Positions 35,217-47,575 of a stretch of DNA of 64,000 nt are shown here, in pieces. A program made the position numbers and the translations under genes. Every line of letters begins with the position of its first letter. Position 1 is the first letter of the stretch. Source of the stretch: Caprella mutica (lineage: Eukaryota > Arthropoda > Malacostraca > Amphipoda > Caprellidae); the NCBI GenBank assembly GCA_947561585.1, contig CANNZV010001043.1, positions 1 through 64,000 of the forward strand. The letters run 5' to 3'. The notes below the pieces were generated by a model that saw only the letters and a list, made by a program, of their open reading frames with translations, did not search any database and was not told where the DNA came from.

Positions 35217-38200
35217 TTATTTTTCAATCTCCAATGATCCACCAAACTGGAGAGCGATGATTAGGTAGGACACTGCGTGAGCCATCATCTGAAACATGGA
35301 ATTGTAAAAATTACGATAACATCCATTTCGATTGAATCAATGAATCAGTCTGAAAAAGGGTAAATGATACGTATATTATTAGGAACTAAATCATAACTAC
35401 GTTAAAAGAACAAAGACAGTACAGCTCGTACCAAGGTAGCAATGATTCTCGAGTCAATATTGTCCCAATATTGGCCAAAGAAACATTGCTAGTTGGGTAG
35501 GTAGTGCAAGACAGGTGATTCTATTAATTTCATCTCAGTCCATGAATAAGAATTAGGCCCGCAAGCTTCATTTTAGATTTTTTTGAATGTTAAATTTAAC
35601 ATGTGTAACATATTTTAAAAATGTGACCTAAACCATTACCTTCGACAATCAATAATATTTAACTGCATACATTATTTAGACACATTATAAATAATGAATC
35701 TTAATATAATGTATCTGCTCAGAAAATAGAATTCAAGGGAATTGATAGATATTCAGGTGTACCACTAGATGGCGTTAGCTCAAATATTATAAACCGTGCA
35801 CGGACATTTCGTTCACGGACATCTCGTCCACGGACATCTCGTCCACGGACATTTCGTTCACGGACATTTCGTTCACGGACATTTCGTTCACGGACATTTC
35901 GTTCACGGACATTTCGTTCACGGACATTTCGTCCACGGACATCTCGTCCACGGACATTTCGTCCAACGGACATTTCGTCCAGCGGACAATTCGTCCGCGA
36001 ATCGCTTTATTTTGTATTATATTTATTATTGCATTTACTTTATATATTATATTACTTATATGTATTCTGGAATATAAAAGTATTTAACACCCTCATTTGA
36101 TGGTAATTAGGAATGTATGGTCTTTGCCTAAATTCTTATTGCAATCTTTTTATCCAGTTGGCTGGTACCAGTGAACTATTTAAAAATGAAAACTTTTTAA
36201 TGATATACAGGCAAGCCCCACTTTTATTACACCTAGTCTTGTAAAATCTGTAATAATTACCTGACATGTCTTGATGTAATTACAGTACATAATTACATTG
36301 AAAACGGAGACATTTTTTGTGGTGTTTATTTCACAGTAACTACAATAATCATCAATAGTAGAATTCAGATTGGGTAATTAGATTGGTTCAGAAATTAGTA
36401 TTTTATAGCAGAATATTTTTAACAGTGATCACCTAAATTACATACATAATAATATGCAGGTATATAATATACTACTAAAAATGATATAAAAAATTAGCTA
36501 GATATTGGAACTTTTTAGTGCTACGTTATATTATTTAAACGTAAAAACGTCCGTGTTATTGGACTGTTTCATATTTTCGGACTTATACATTTATAATAAT
36601 TATATTATTTATCTCTATTGTAATTACTTTAATTCCTACGTAGCCACATATTTATTCTTGTTAGGATCCTGCTATTTCAGTTCTAAATTTTAGATACTCA
36701 TAATTCATTAATTAATGCAAAATATTAAACTAAGTAAATAACTTAAAGATAAAGTCAACCCGTTTAGCATATTTAATTTCATAACTGTAATCGATGGATA
36801 AACATTTTTATGTGTTAATTCATATACGGCCTAAATCACTATTATATTATTGTATATTTACACCTGCCTATCAATGTAATAGTGAAGAATAATATAAAAT
36901 ATATTCCATAAACACTTTAAAATACAAAATAAAGCCATTCGTGTACGAATTGTTCGTGAACGAGATGTCCTAGACCCATTATAAACACAAACGTGACAGA
37001 CGCACGCATGTAACATGAAATTTTAACTCTTCTAAATATCAAATAATTCCACTGTTAATGTTATTATTCCAGTCAAAGTACAAAGATTTGTACTGGGCTT
37101 TTTAACTCAGGATTTGAAATCACTCACCGTCAGCACAATACTTCGGTCCAAATTGGTAAAAGAACAGAGGCTCAATTGTGGCGGCTTCTGGAGGTCTCCC
37201 ATCAACCTTTTAATCTTTAAAAAGATAAATAGAAAATAGAAATCTCCTGCATATTGTCATTATCCATTACTGATTGAAAAACACGACTACGAAATTTTCC
37301 AATCGCTGAATTTCAACTCGAAAATGTTTAAAACTCATATTACCAATAACTCTAGGTGTTTCAAATATAATAGTTAGAAGTGCAAAAATAACTTTTTTTC
37401 TTTCTTTCAAGAGAGAATTCGATTATATGGAAACTTACTTTTTTTTATTCAAATACCTACCAAACTATTCTCGGCCAAGCGAGGGTTCTCGACGGTGTGA
37501 GCTTCCAGGAGTTCAAGAGCGACTTGTTTCTGGAAACGTTATATAAAAAATTAGGAAGAAATCGATAAGTTAATGATAGTACAGTGAACAACAGGTTGTA
37601 ATTTTGAGCTATCCGGAATTTTTTTAACACATCCGAGGAAAATGAAAATTATGATTAAATCAAGAAATGCCATTGAAATCCTGCACGCTAATTAGGTTCT
37701 CACCTTTTCGGATAAACGAAGAGGCCATTCTGCGTAAACGATCGGCAAGTAGATCGTCAGTAAAGAGTAGTAGAGCATTGTGAGCATGTAACCCACGGAT
37801 GCAAATGGCCTGTACATGTATTGCACAGATATGTACAAACCGACAATAGTACCAATTGTGCTGTACAGCAAATCCAAGAGAATAATTGGACCATAAATAT
37901 TCATCATGAGAGATATTGTTTGGTTTATTCTTTTCAGCCGTTTAATGGCAAAGCATACACACGCATCTTTCTCTTTGGAATCGAGACGTTCCATCTCTTT
38001 ATATTTGATCAAATTCTCGGTCATTAGAGCGAAGTTATTCGTGAAGCTGAATCCACAAAATTGGTTGGTAATTATATTCGTAATAGGTACATAATTTATC
38101 AGAATCTTGACTACATGAGCAAGCTCTATTGTCCCTGGAACTATTGAAAAACTGGTTGATAGTATCAGAACAAACAAAATTAGAGGTATTGATAGAATCA

Positions 38201-38588
38201 ACTTCTGTTTAATTGTCAGTCCTAGATTCTCTTCTTTCAGATTATCTTGCAAACGAAAGGTCGTTCTGCAAAGTTTATTGAATCTCTTATGATTGATGAT
38301 GAAATTGATTTCATTGATGGCGGCAAAGAGTATATACGAAACAGACCAGAGGGAAGAGGCTATGCTATCCATCAAAGTTTTTTCTCCCAAATTAAAATAG
38401 TCGAGAGTCCACATATTTATAAAATGCAAAAACATGATCATATATTTGAAAATAAATAATCCCAAAGAATACACAAGAAACGCACATGAAATTGCAGACG
38501 TCTCAGTTCTCCTTTTTTCCTCAGATCTTTTCAGAAATCTAGGAAACAATCCCCAAAATCGAAGAAAGGTGAGGCAGTACTCCAACAT
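35217..38588 (-). CDS. Gustatory-receptor-like 7TM chemoreceptor, GR-B
   Basis: Minus-strand exons: 38588-37704, 37529-37461, 37214-37128 and 35288-35217, phase 0 throughout, 370 residues. It begins MLEYCLTFLRFWGLFPRFLK, aligned with the starts of the other four. Membrane-like segments include CAFLVYSLGLFIFKYMIMFL, ILSIPLILFVLILSTSFSIV and ISLMMNIYGPIILLDLLYST. Exon 2 is KQVALELLEAHTVENPRLAE plus NSL, exon 3 contains LSLCSFTNLDRSIVLT, and exon 4 contains SYLIIALQFG, the GR signature with Ser for Thr. The last intron (1.84 kb) holds a 15-bp tandem array and other repeats. Two AATAAA signals on this strand lie near 34952-34970, about 250 bp past the stop. Start-to-start gap with divergent GR-C is 631 bp, so promoters may be shared. 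Confidence 0.85.
35436..35500. repeat. Dispersed hairpin repeat in the last intron of GR-B
   Basis: GGTAGCAATGATTCT..TGTCCCAATATTGGCC, a diverged relative of the near-perfect palindrome at 56957-57016 in the last intron of GR-E. Confidence 0.6.
35803..35998. repeat. 15-bp tandem array, CACGGACATTTCGTT
   Basis: About 12 copies of a 15-bp unit with T/C variants (TTCGTTCACGGACA, CTCGTCCACGGACA). It lies inside the last intron of GR-B. Because the unit is a multiple of three, both strands show open frames of repeated pentapeptides; these are judged non-coding. CGAATTGTTCGTGAACGAGATGTCC-like sequence at 36942-36970 resembles an inverted unit, so the array may be one end of a larger element. Confidence 0.85.
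36205..36600. repeat. Relative of the 22.4-kb TIR element (GR-B intron)
   Basis: Starts ATACAGGCAAGCCCCACTTT and contains GAAAACGGAGACATTTTTTG and TCCGTGTTATTGGACTG, all parallel to 22404-22670. The right end was not identified. Confidence 0.5.
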
Positions 38589-39219
38589 TTTCGTCTATTT
38601 TGTTCTTTAAGTTTCTTTTTCTTCACTGGCTAGATCAGAAATCCTTGTTCTCTTGAATGCTGATGTCTCTGACAGGCAACATAACAGACAATGTTTAGAA
38701 GACCTTATATGATTATCTTCAATCAATATCTGTTGAATAATATATTAAGTTGTGGGTACACGCAGCAAACAAAGAAATGAATAAATTATATTAAATTTTG
38801 AATGTGAAAACATATGAATATTGTTACTAATTGACTAATCATATTGTGTTCCCAGCAATATTTACTGATGAATTTGTTCTTTAAAAATTTCCAAATTGTT
38901 ATAGTTTCTTATAGAAAACTTTGCTCAATTGTTATCATAGATTCATAAAAAAGAAGTTGAAGACTTACATACATAACATAAAAAAATATATAAATATATT
39001 TACAATAATGGTGATGATCATCTAAAATACCTTATATAAATATCTTTTAAGATAATTGGTTTACTCTAAGTAAACATGCGCAAAATAATTAAATTTGTAT
39101 GATGTGGTCTAAGATAAACACCGGTTCAATAATACCTACCAACTCGTTCGATGATCACGTTATGTACTAGATAATTGGTGTCATTTAGTAATTTATCGTG
39201 CAAATTGAAACAAATAATA
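38589..39219. promoter_or_regulatory. Intergenic region between divergent GR-B and GR-C
   Basis: 631 bp separates the two start codons. AT-rich. No repeat element or open frame is obvious, unlike most other gaps in the cluster. Presumed to hold both promoters; no specific site can be named with confidence. Confidence 0.45.
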
Positions 39220-40980
39220 ATGGAGAATAATCTGGTTTTTCTTCGATATTGGGGATTTTTTCCAAGATACCTGCGAATAACTAAGAATGCGAATCCATCT
39301 ATAGAAATATCGCCTATTTCTATCCCTTTTTTTCTGTACTCTATATATCTACATGTTCTACGAATGGTGTTTCTTCTCATACAAATTTTGAAAGCTTTTC
39401 GAAATGAGACCGTGGTTATTGTAAGGTCCAAGGCCATGGATTCAGTAGCTACAATTCTGTGGTACACTTCTTTCTATTTGGTTGCTGCAATCAGTGAAGT
39501 CATTTTCATTCGCAATCACTTCAGATTCACAAAGTTGATCAAGAAGATTTTCTACCTAGAAAGGGATTCAAATATCCAACATCATGATAATAAATTGACC
39601 TCTGGACAGTTAGTAACTATTTCTACCCAATTCTGCATTTGCCTCTTCTTAATAATAGGGTCAATTTTAGGCACTGAATCTGAAAGTAATCCTATCATGG
39701 CTTTAGAAATCGCATCCAGTTACGTACCTTTTGTCATTATGAACGGCAATCAAGTATTCGGTTTCTACTGCCAGAATAGTTTCGCGAAGATGATCAGGAA
39801 CCTCATTCCGTACGAAGAATTGAAACTCCAACCGGCGAGACATACAGACGCCATTTTGACTTGCACGTTGAGGAAACTGAAGAGAATTGACGAAACGTCG
39901 TGTCTACTGATGAAAATACTCGGTCCTGCTATTCTCTTAGAGCTTCTTTACAATATGATAGGCACAACTGTTTCGGTGTACTTCTTTTTTCGGTACTGGA
40001 CTATCACAACTATCTTTGACATTTCGTTCATGCTAGCTTACTGTGTTCGTACAGTCATATCATCTGCCCTCTATGCTGAATGGCCTGTAATACTACGTAA
40101 GGAGGTATTTATTTGATATTCAATATGTCAATAAGATTCAGAGGTATTACTTTTGTTTTCTAATTCGCTATTGCATTCTCAGAAAGAAATGGTACTTAAA
40201 CAGTTTGAAAGCTTCTATGTTGAACATTCTTCTCTTGGACATTTGAATTCGGTGAGTTTGAAAATTTGGCCACATTACAATTATTGTGAATAATTGAGTT
40301 TCCTTTTGATTACGTCACACCTTTCAATAAGTATATAGAAACTTTTTTTAATCATGATTTGTCATGGTACAAGTATCTAATTTAGATATTTAAGAAAGAA
40401 CTAAGAGGTATATGATTTTTATTTTTTCTTGAAATTAGTAATGTTAGGGGACCTAATATTTTTTTCGATCTCAGGCCAAGTGTTTGCTAACGAATCTACG
40501 AAAACCTGTCGAGTTATCAGTTTGTTCTTTTACTTCACTGGACAGAGGAGTTCTAACTTCTGTAAGTTCCATCTAGAATGTTTTCAATTTTAAAAAAAGA
40601 AACAAACATTCAAAAAACAGAAACAATTGAACTAATGCCATTACATTATCGCTGTCAAATTATTTTAAAAATAAGAGTGTAATTTTTCCAGAAAACCTAG
40701 GTATTCATAATCCTGATTTAACAATGGTAGTTTTCATGAAATTTCTTTTTGTTTAAAATATTTACTCTAAATATAGTTTGATTTTAATGATTCTACCTAT
40801 CATTAAAAATAAATTTCAATTTCTTGAAATAGTTATATCCTAAAACTGTTTCAAATATTATTTCTGCTCATATCTCTCCAGATGTTCAGTCAAGTAGTTT
40901 CGTTCCTGGTTATTTCTTTACAAATGGGAGACATCATGAAACCTCAACAAGAAGAACAAGAGCAACAAAAACCAATTTAA
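39220..40980 (+). CDS. Gustatory-receptor-like 7TM chemoreceptor, GR-C
   Basis: Exons 39220-40104, 40183-40251, 40475-40561 and 40882-40980, all phase 0, 379 residues. The start MENNLVFLRYWGFFPRYLRI was chosen by alignment with the paralogues; an in-frame ATG lies 45 bases upstream. Hydrophobic stretches include ISIPFFLYSIYLHVLRMVFL, ILWYTSFYLVAAISEVIFI and CLLMKILGPAILLELLYNMI. Exon 2 is KEMVLKQFESFYVEHSSLGH plus LNS; exon 3 ends LSVCSFTSLDRGVLTS. The exon 4 motif is SFLVISLQM, the most diverged of the five (Tyr to Phe, Phe to Met), followed by a Gln/Glu-rich tail (PQQEEQEQQKPI). Introns are short and free of transposons. An AATAAA lies at 41158-41163. Confidence 0.85.
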
Positions 40981-41664
40981 GAACAGAAATCTTCGATTTC
41001 CAGAACAAAAAGTTTTGGTGGGGCCACCGAAAATCAAGAATTTTCTTTGATAGTAAAAAAACGCCGAAAATTCACACTGGAATAGACTCGTGGGTTGAAA
41101 TTTTCAGTTTTCCTATGTAAATTTATAACCAATTGAGACCCTATTGTTGTATCAGTAAATAAAAGCTAATAGCTAGTAAGATTTTATTCAAAACAGAAAG
41201 AAATGTACCATCTGAGTTCAATAAACCTTACAGATTTACTTTATAGGTTAGACGTGCTGTCGGAGATGTTTAACTTATCATCATTTTAACTGAGAGGATT
41301 CTGCTTCAAAGTAAATAGCAATAAGATGGTTAATACATCACGCTACGAAGATCGAAGAGTATTCATAGAGTATTTAATCCCCTTGTTGCATATATATTAC
41401 GCAACATATATAGGTCAGTGAAAAGAACAGTTAGTTCGTTTCTTTATTTGTCTACAGTTTGAACAACATTCCGTGATATCAAAAAGCTATCTATGAATAT
41501 ACAGTAGAACTCCTCAATAGTGAATGAGTTAAGATGTAGCCTATATAGTGAATAGATGATCATAAAATAGTCATTAATTTTCTAAAACTGATAGCCATTC
41601 ATGGCAGACTGAAGAAACTTTGTTTACTATTTTGGATACATCTTAACTCATTTACGGTGACAGG

Positions 41665-42416
41665 ACAAAAAAAACCGGGGTCTTTCCCATTTGACGACCC
41701 CCACCAGATTTAATTTAAATTCATTTTTTATAAGTATTTTTGTCCATAGAATCCGAAAATCGTAACCGTTTTTTTGTAGAAACTAATAGTTTTTGAGATA
41801 TGAGGGTTTGAAGTTATTTATTTCCTACGTATTACTGAAGAATTGAGAACTTTGAAAAACTCGTGTTTTCATTGAAATTACTTAAACAATATAGATTTTT
41901 TTACATGAAACAGTAATGTAGTTTGTTGTATCCGCTAGTTTGTTGTACTACACACTCCATGATTGATTAATGACCTGACAGGGGGGCTCGGGGGGCGGCA
42001 CGCCCCCCTAAATACATATATGGGATATATTTCCAGTTTCCGTGATATTTTCAATTTATTACTTCAATGCTGATAGATGTGTAATGGGGGGGCACCCCCC
42101 TGCCAGGTCATTAAACAATCATGAAGTGTGCAGTACAACAAACTAGCGGATACAACAAACTACATTACTGTTTCATGTAAAAAATCTATATTGTTTAAGT
42201 AATTTCAATGAAAACACGAATTTTTTCAAAGTTCTCAATCCTTCAGTAATACATAGGAAATAAATAACTTTAAACCCTCATATCTCAAAAACTATTAGTT
42301 TCTACAAAAAACGGTTACGATTTTCGGATTCTATGGACAAAAATACATATAAAAAAATAATTTTAATTAAATTTGGTGGGGTTCGTCAAATGGGAAAGAG
42401 CCTTAATTGTTTTGCT
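41665..42416. mobile_element. Fold-back element with nearly identical arms
   Basis: Arms at about 41670-42003 and 42088-42414 are inverted copies with only scattered differences (for example CCTACGTATTACTGAAG against CCTATGTATTACTGAAG), separated by about 85 bp. The arm ends meet at G-rich strings near the centre (GACAGGGGGGCT, GCCAGGGGGGTG). Fragments of one arm occur at 33507-33575 and 47472-47575. Non-coding. High arm identity suggests a recent origin or gene conversion. Confidence 0.8.
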
Positions 42417-42424
42417 GTCTGTTA

Positions 42425-42687
42425 TTTGTAACAAAATATAGAATTTAATCTCAATACATCCATATAAAATGAATTGTGAATTTTTTTCATGTTTTCCTTC
42501 CTCGCGCAAGCTCTTTTTACTTTTATTTTTTTAATTTGCTGCAGAATGTTCAATTATTGTCATAACTCGAACAAATTTTCAACATAGATACAGAAAAAGT
42601 ATATGATTAAAACTGTGTTTTTAGAAATTTTCTAGCTTTAAAAATTTATAAAATAAAATAATTTGATTTTTTTTTTGCTAAACCCTG
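42425..42687. mobile_element. 3' fragment of the CAGGGTGGCGC mariner-like family
   Basis: Parallel to 30630-30896: CTCGCGCAAGC, then GCAGAATGTTCAATTATTGT, ending in AAACCCTG. It starts within about 10 bp of the fold-back element end, so one may have inserted beside or into the other. Confidence 0.6.
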
Positions 42688-42842
42688 TAGAGCAGTTGAA
42701 CTGGAGTTCACTAAAGATGAATTCTACAGTACTTATAGAAATCTACCAAAATTGATTGCTATACTCAATGCAATATGTTATTATCGTCATTTTTCAACTT
42801 TAGCTAAATCGAAGAACACAAACCATAGTGTTGATAGTTAAA

Positions 42843-43542
42843 TCAAAGATATTATACTACATATGCACTACTCTCGACAATTTCTATTTTCTCTGCCACT
42901 TAGTTTTGAAAGCGGGAACTAGAAATGAAATATATTAAGGACAATCGAGGTATGTTGTTTACGTGACGTCATTACAGCAACACTCAAAAATCATATTTAA
43001 GTCAATTGAAGAACGTAACATTATGAAAACTGTTTAATTATTTCCATAATAAGAAACAGTGATGAATCCATTCATGTTATTCACACTGCTTAAATTTTTT
43101 TTATTTATATGTGTTGCCTTGTTGACGTCACGGTCACAAATTACTCGATTTGTGACAACAGCTCGCAAAGCTTTACTCTTCAATACCTACCATACTAAGA
43201 ATACCAATATTGATATGTTGCGACAATTGAGTGATTTGTGACGTGACATAAGCAAGGGAACAAATTTAAAGAGATAATTAGGGGTCTAGCAGGTTAAGTC
43301 ATTTATTTAATATATATTTATTTATTATATTATGCAAATTAATAACTATTTTTTATACAAATATACCTTCTTCAATTGTTTTAAATATGATTTTAAGTGT
43401 TGATGTTATGACGTCACGCTCACAACATACTTCGATTGTCCTTATAATATTTCAATTCTAGTTCCCACTTTTGAAACCAGATGGCTTTTGAAACCAGAAA
43501 TTGGCGAGAGTATTATATATTATTGTAGTATAATATCTTTGG
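42843..43542. mobile_element. MITE-like element, CAAAGATATTATA family, copy 3 (abuts the IR stop codon)
   Basis: Left end CAAAGATATTATACTACATA, right end (reverse complement) CCAAAGATATTATACTACAA, with CTCTCG(A/C)CAATTT further in on both sides. The central part has further inverted TGACGTCA / GTGACGT motifs. The right end stops 5 bp from the IR stop codon, so it lies in the presumed IR 3' untranslated region. Confidence 0.7.
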
Positions 43543-43547
43543 TTAAA

Positions 43548-46500
43548 TTACATGAATGCACTTTTCACCAATTTTGATAAATGCAATACAACTTTAGGAG
43601 GAAGTAGAATTTCAACGATGAACACAAGTATTGCGAGAATAATCCCTATTGCAGCAATCAAGAACATCCCAAGCAAGCTTTCCAGTTGCAATGGACTCCA
43701 ATAAGGTGGCTAGAAAATATAAAAGAAGCACCATTACAATATTATACCACATTTCTTGAACTATAGAAACTGCATTAGTTCGCCATTCCATATGTTATGG
43801 AACTAACGTTTTTGTAGGAGTTTATCCAAATAACGATCAAATTTAATAGTTACCATAAAAATGTTTATATAAGTATTTCTTACAAATTTTGTTGTACCGC
43901 ACACATTACTGCAGATGCTATAAGGACGAGGAAGAAAAAGTATAAGGTACCTCGATAGTAAAATCACTCATCAAATCGAATAGGTCTAGGTTTTTCACTC
44001 GTTGTTCTGAATGATGAATGTAAATATTTCTATTCGAAAGCTTGAAACAAGAAAAAAACCTTCATCGTTGAGATTAAAAAACCTCTTGATAAAATGCAAA
44101 TAGCAAACTGCTACCTATCAAATAAAGTGACAAACCTCAGGTGCTATAGGTTCCTTCATTCTGTGTGTCTGAATAATTCGGTCTACTACTCCTGTTTCAA
44201 GAAGTCGCTGAATGTTGTAAGAGAAGATATATGAGTACGGGGTGTTCTTCGGAAACATGAAACACACATAGGATGGGAAGATCTGGGGATGTCAAGAGAG
44301 TATTAGAAATTTTAAAATTCTGTAGTTCATTCATAAATTTAATAAAACCCGATTTACACATAATTTTGTATTTTTTATTATAAAATTCCCCCATGTAATA
44401 TTTAAAGTAATTGGTTCTGGTTTAAAATTTCTAAACACATCTCAAAATGTACAGAAGATATATTAAAATCTTGATGGGTGTTTGAAAGATATAGAATACC
44501 TCTTCCCTCATGATGTAGGTTCTGTAAGCTTCAGGATGCTGATTTCTCACATATTCTAGGTATCCCACAGTCTCGAAAATGGCGTAGCCTCCTTCCAGTA
44601 CTTTAGGCATTCCAAAATTTGCTAGAGCATTTTGAGACGTTTCTATCAGTTCCATTCTTTTAGCAAGATTCCTCAAATGTGGAATTGTGGAATTGCTAAG
44701 TTTCTCTGGCACTCCATCCCCATAGTCTTCTAAAATTGGACTGTGGAATTAGGTTGCATGGTAACCTTTTAGTTGCACATAAATTTAAACAGCAAACTCG
44801 ATGTTAACTGTTTACTTCTATGTTTTGCGATTGGATGTTAAGACTTAAGGCATAATTAACTTATCTAATATTTTATTTACAAAAACTACATTGAATAGTG
44901 AAAATAATTTAGCAGTCTATTCTATATGGATCTTATTTTCTGGGCATACATCGCCTCAGTAATGGTGTCACAATGGATATCTTCTATGACCTACATTCTT
45001 AATGCAGCTATTACCTTATTTTCGATGGTCCAGCAGATTTCATGTCATAATAAAACTGTCTAGCTTGTCTCATAGTAGATAGCTCTAGTCTTATTTAATG
45101 TGGTAAAGTCTTCATAAAAAGTAACAACTTTTTGGTCAATGTGTACTTACCTAACAACTCTTTTTTGCGGATTGTGAAATTATCATAGGTTTTATTTCTG
45201 ACTCACATTATGGAAGATTCGCTGAGTTGAGCTACGGTTTCTATTCGGTTGGCATTCAAAGGTGCTGTCAAAAATGCAATGAAGTTAGAAGTGTAGGCAA
45301 TGGACAAGATGAAAGCAGACAGTCCCCAAGACATCAAGAGTATCCTGGTCCAAGAACTGGATATATTTCCAGAATAACTTTGCTGGAAAACACTTGATAG
45401 TACCTGAAAGATTTAAATCAAATATCAAAATAGGATATGGCTAAATTCTTATCGCATAATGAATATCCGAACTTACAAGTAGAAATGAAGGACTGCTGAC
45501 ATTATGTTTTGGTACTAGGCGAAGAAGAAAAACTAGTATGATAACCACAATCAATGCCACTAGGATATAGTAAATCCAAATCTCAGTAGCAAAAGGAAAC
45601 AACAAGTTCAGCCAAACTGGTAGATGATTTGGTATCTTCAGAACAAATCTGCTTGTTATTGAATAGAAAGGGAAAGAAATATCGAAGTCAGTGAAAATCT
45701 GTAGAGTTAACGGAAATGAATTACCGATAAAGTTTTTTTCTCTTTTAAAGAGGGCACGGGGTAGTCCTTTCCATGATCCACTTCCATAGCTTCCCCAGCT
45801 TTTATCCAGAGGTTCAATTTGTATCGAGAAACTGAAATTGAACTTTCTTGACAAAATGATTAGGATATCCATGGAAATGCCACTGCATTCTCCTGTTGTC
45901 GTCGACATGTAAAAGAATGGATGGTCGTCGCACCATGTTGCACCATCTAATGTCACTCCTTGTAGATTGTACTCAGGTATCTTGAAGAGGGACTCAAATG
46001 TCGATACGAATTCTCTCTGGTATAATCTCATATCTTTTCTCTGTTCACTTCCGAAGGAATTCATCGCGTTCGAAGAATAAGTTTTAAAGAAAAAGAAATC
46101 GCCGTTTCGGTATTCAAAGCAAGCGATATGGTTCGTTCTTTTGATAGTTTTATGGCTCAAGATTTTAGTTGTTGAGATAAAAGTTGAGTTCAGATTAAAA
46201 ATGATTAGGTAATTTGTTGCAAATGATGGAGAATTGTATTCAACAGATAGAAAATTTACGATATCTTCATTAATCATCAGAATTGTTATCAGTGGTCTTT
46301 GGTACAAGTCAGTTTTAATGTCATCATCTAAAGCGTTGAAAGACGAAAATGTGAAGATCATGCACGACTTAAGCTTTATATTATATTTCGATACTACCTC
46401 GGAATACAAAGAAAAATCTGAATCAATGATGAGAATTACATCTCTGTTCAATAGCGAACCATTAGCTAAATCTTCTGAAATTTCTAAAAGCAGATCAGAA

Positions 46501-46649
46501 GCTCTCGAATATTGATCATACTGATTCTCCAAAAAGTGCTGAAAATTATATTTCCCCAATACTTCTGATTTTGGTTCATCGAAACCGAATGTTAATTGAT
46601 AACTACCTATCAACATTATGAAGCAATGAACTATCAACCTTTTCTCCAT
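43548..46649 (-). CDS. Ionotropic receptor (variant iGluR), divergent IR
   Basis: Minus-strand exons: 46649-45477, 45403-45207, 44740-44500, 44282-44136 and 43709-43548; the codon phases agree across all junctions. About 639 residues from MEKRLIVHCFIMLIG, a signal peptide; an ATG 21 bases upstream (46670) would add seven residues. After a divergent N-terminal half, ligand-binding lobe S1 is seen from HPFFYMSTTTGECSGISMDI to DISFPFYSITSRFVLKIP; then M1 (IWIYYILVALIVVIILVFLL), the pore region (SWTRILLMSWG), M3 (FILSIAYTSNFIAFLTAP, close to the SYTANLxAFLT motif), lobe S2 (exons 3-4) and the last helix (GMFLIAAIGIILAILVFIV) in exon 5. IRs form cation channels with co-receptors in sensory dendrites. 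The subfamily cannot be named. The gene is embedded between GR genes. Exon 5 ends 5 bp from a MITE. Confidence 0.87.
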
Positions 46650-46670
46650 TTTGTTCTTTCTGTGATTCAC

Positions 46671-47190
46671 CAGTAAGAGTTCTGACGAAGTCAGTAATCC
46701 TTGTAGTTTATATACTAGGTACTACTTCAAAAACAGATCGAACATTCATGATGCCTTTTGAAGAAAACCTTATAATGAAGACTGATTTAGATTGGAGTTT
46801 ATGCTAAGTAATTTGAACTGTTGTGATGCGGTTAAAACTTGTTTACGATACTTTCTTTAGTGTTTCATAATGATTCTCATTAGAGAGGATACATCATAAC
46901 ATTAATACGATTAAATTGTGGATGAACGAGGTTGTTATTTGTGTGGTGTATTAATGCATCGTTTAAATAATATTACGATGATAACAACAGCAGGACTATG
47001 ACTATTAAATATATAGTAAAACACAATATTTTACTATCGAATTGAGTATATTGTACTATATATTGAATATATTTACTAATTGCTTATTGATTTATGTTTT
47101 ATTGTTTATGTTTGTTTTTTAATAAAGATATTCTATTTTAGTCAGAATAAACTTTCTTTACTACTGTTTTAAGTCTTTTCAATTTGATTC
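46671..47190. other. IR upstream region
   Basis: 520 bp of AT-rich sequence upstream of the IR start. It presumably holds the promoter; no core motif is certain and no gene is seen. Confidence 0.4.
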
Positions 47191-47200
47191 ATTCATATTA

Positions 47201-47475
47201 AAGGGCCGTACACACGCAAGATTTTTTAAGTCTTTCCACCAGTCTTTTTACTAAGCTCCTCCTACTTTTTAAACGAGACTTTTGAATCATATAAGAAAAA
47301 CGATATAATTATGATTTATTTTTATTGTTATCCATGATACCTGCAGGTGAATACGAATTAAAAAAAATAATAATTAGGTATATCGTTTTTTTCTTATATG
47401 ATTCGAAAGTCTCTGGAAAAAGTAGGAGGAGTTTAGCAAAAAGTCTGATGGAAAGGCTTAAAAAACCCTGCGTAT
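47201..47475. mobile_element. Palindromic MITE, GGGCCGTACACACGCAAG end
   Basis: Left arm 47203-47335 and right arm 47370-47475 are inverted: CACACGCAAGATTTTTTAAG against, reverse-complemented, ATACGCAGGGTTTTTTAAGC, and both hold CTCCTCCTACTTTTT and TCATATAAGAAAAA. Its end resembles the one at 63729. The right end is directly followed by a fold-back arm fragment (47472-47575). Confidence 0.75.
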
Positions 47476-47575
47476 CTGCTAGTTTGTTGTACTGTACACT
47501 ACTTCATGATTGTTTAATTACGTACCTGGCAGAGGGATTGGAAGGGCAGCAAGTCCCCAAATATACATATATTTG

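Noticed and set aside
35719..36077. Arg/Val- or His/Phe-repeat open frames in the 15-bp array
   Set aside because: The unit length is a multiple of three, so open frames arise automatically on both strands; the array lies inside a GR-B intron.
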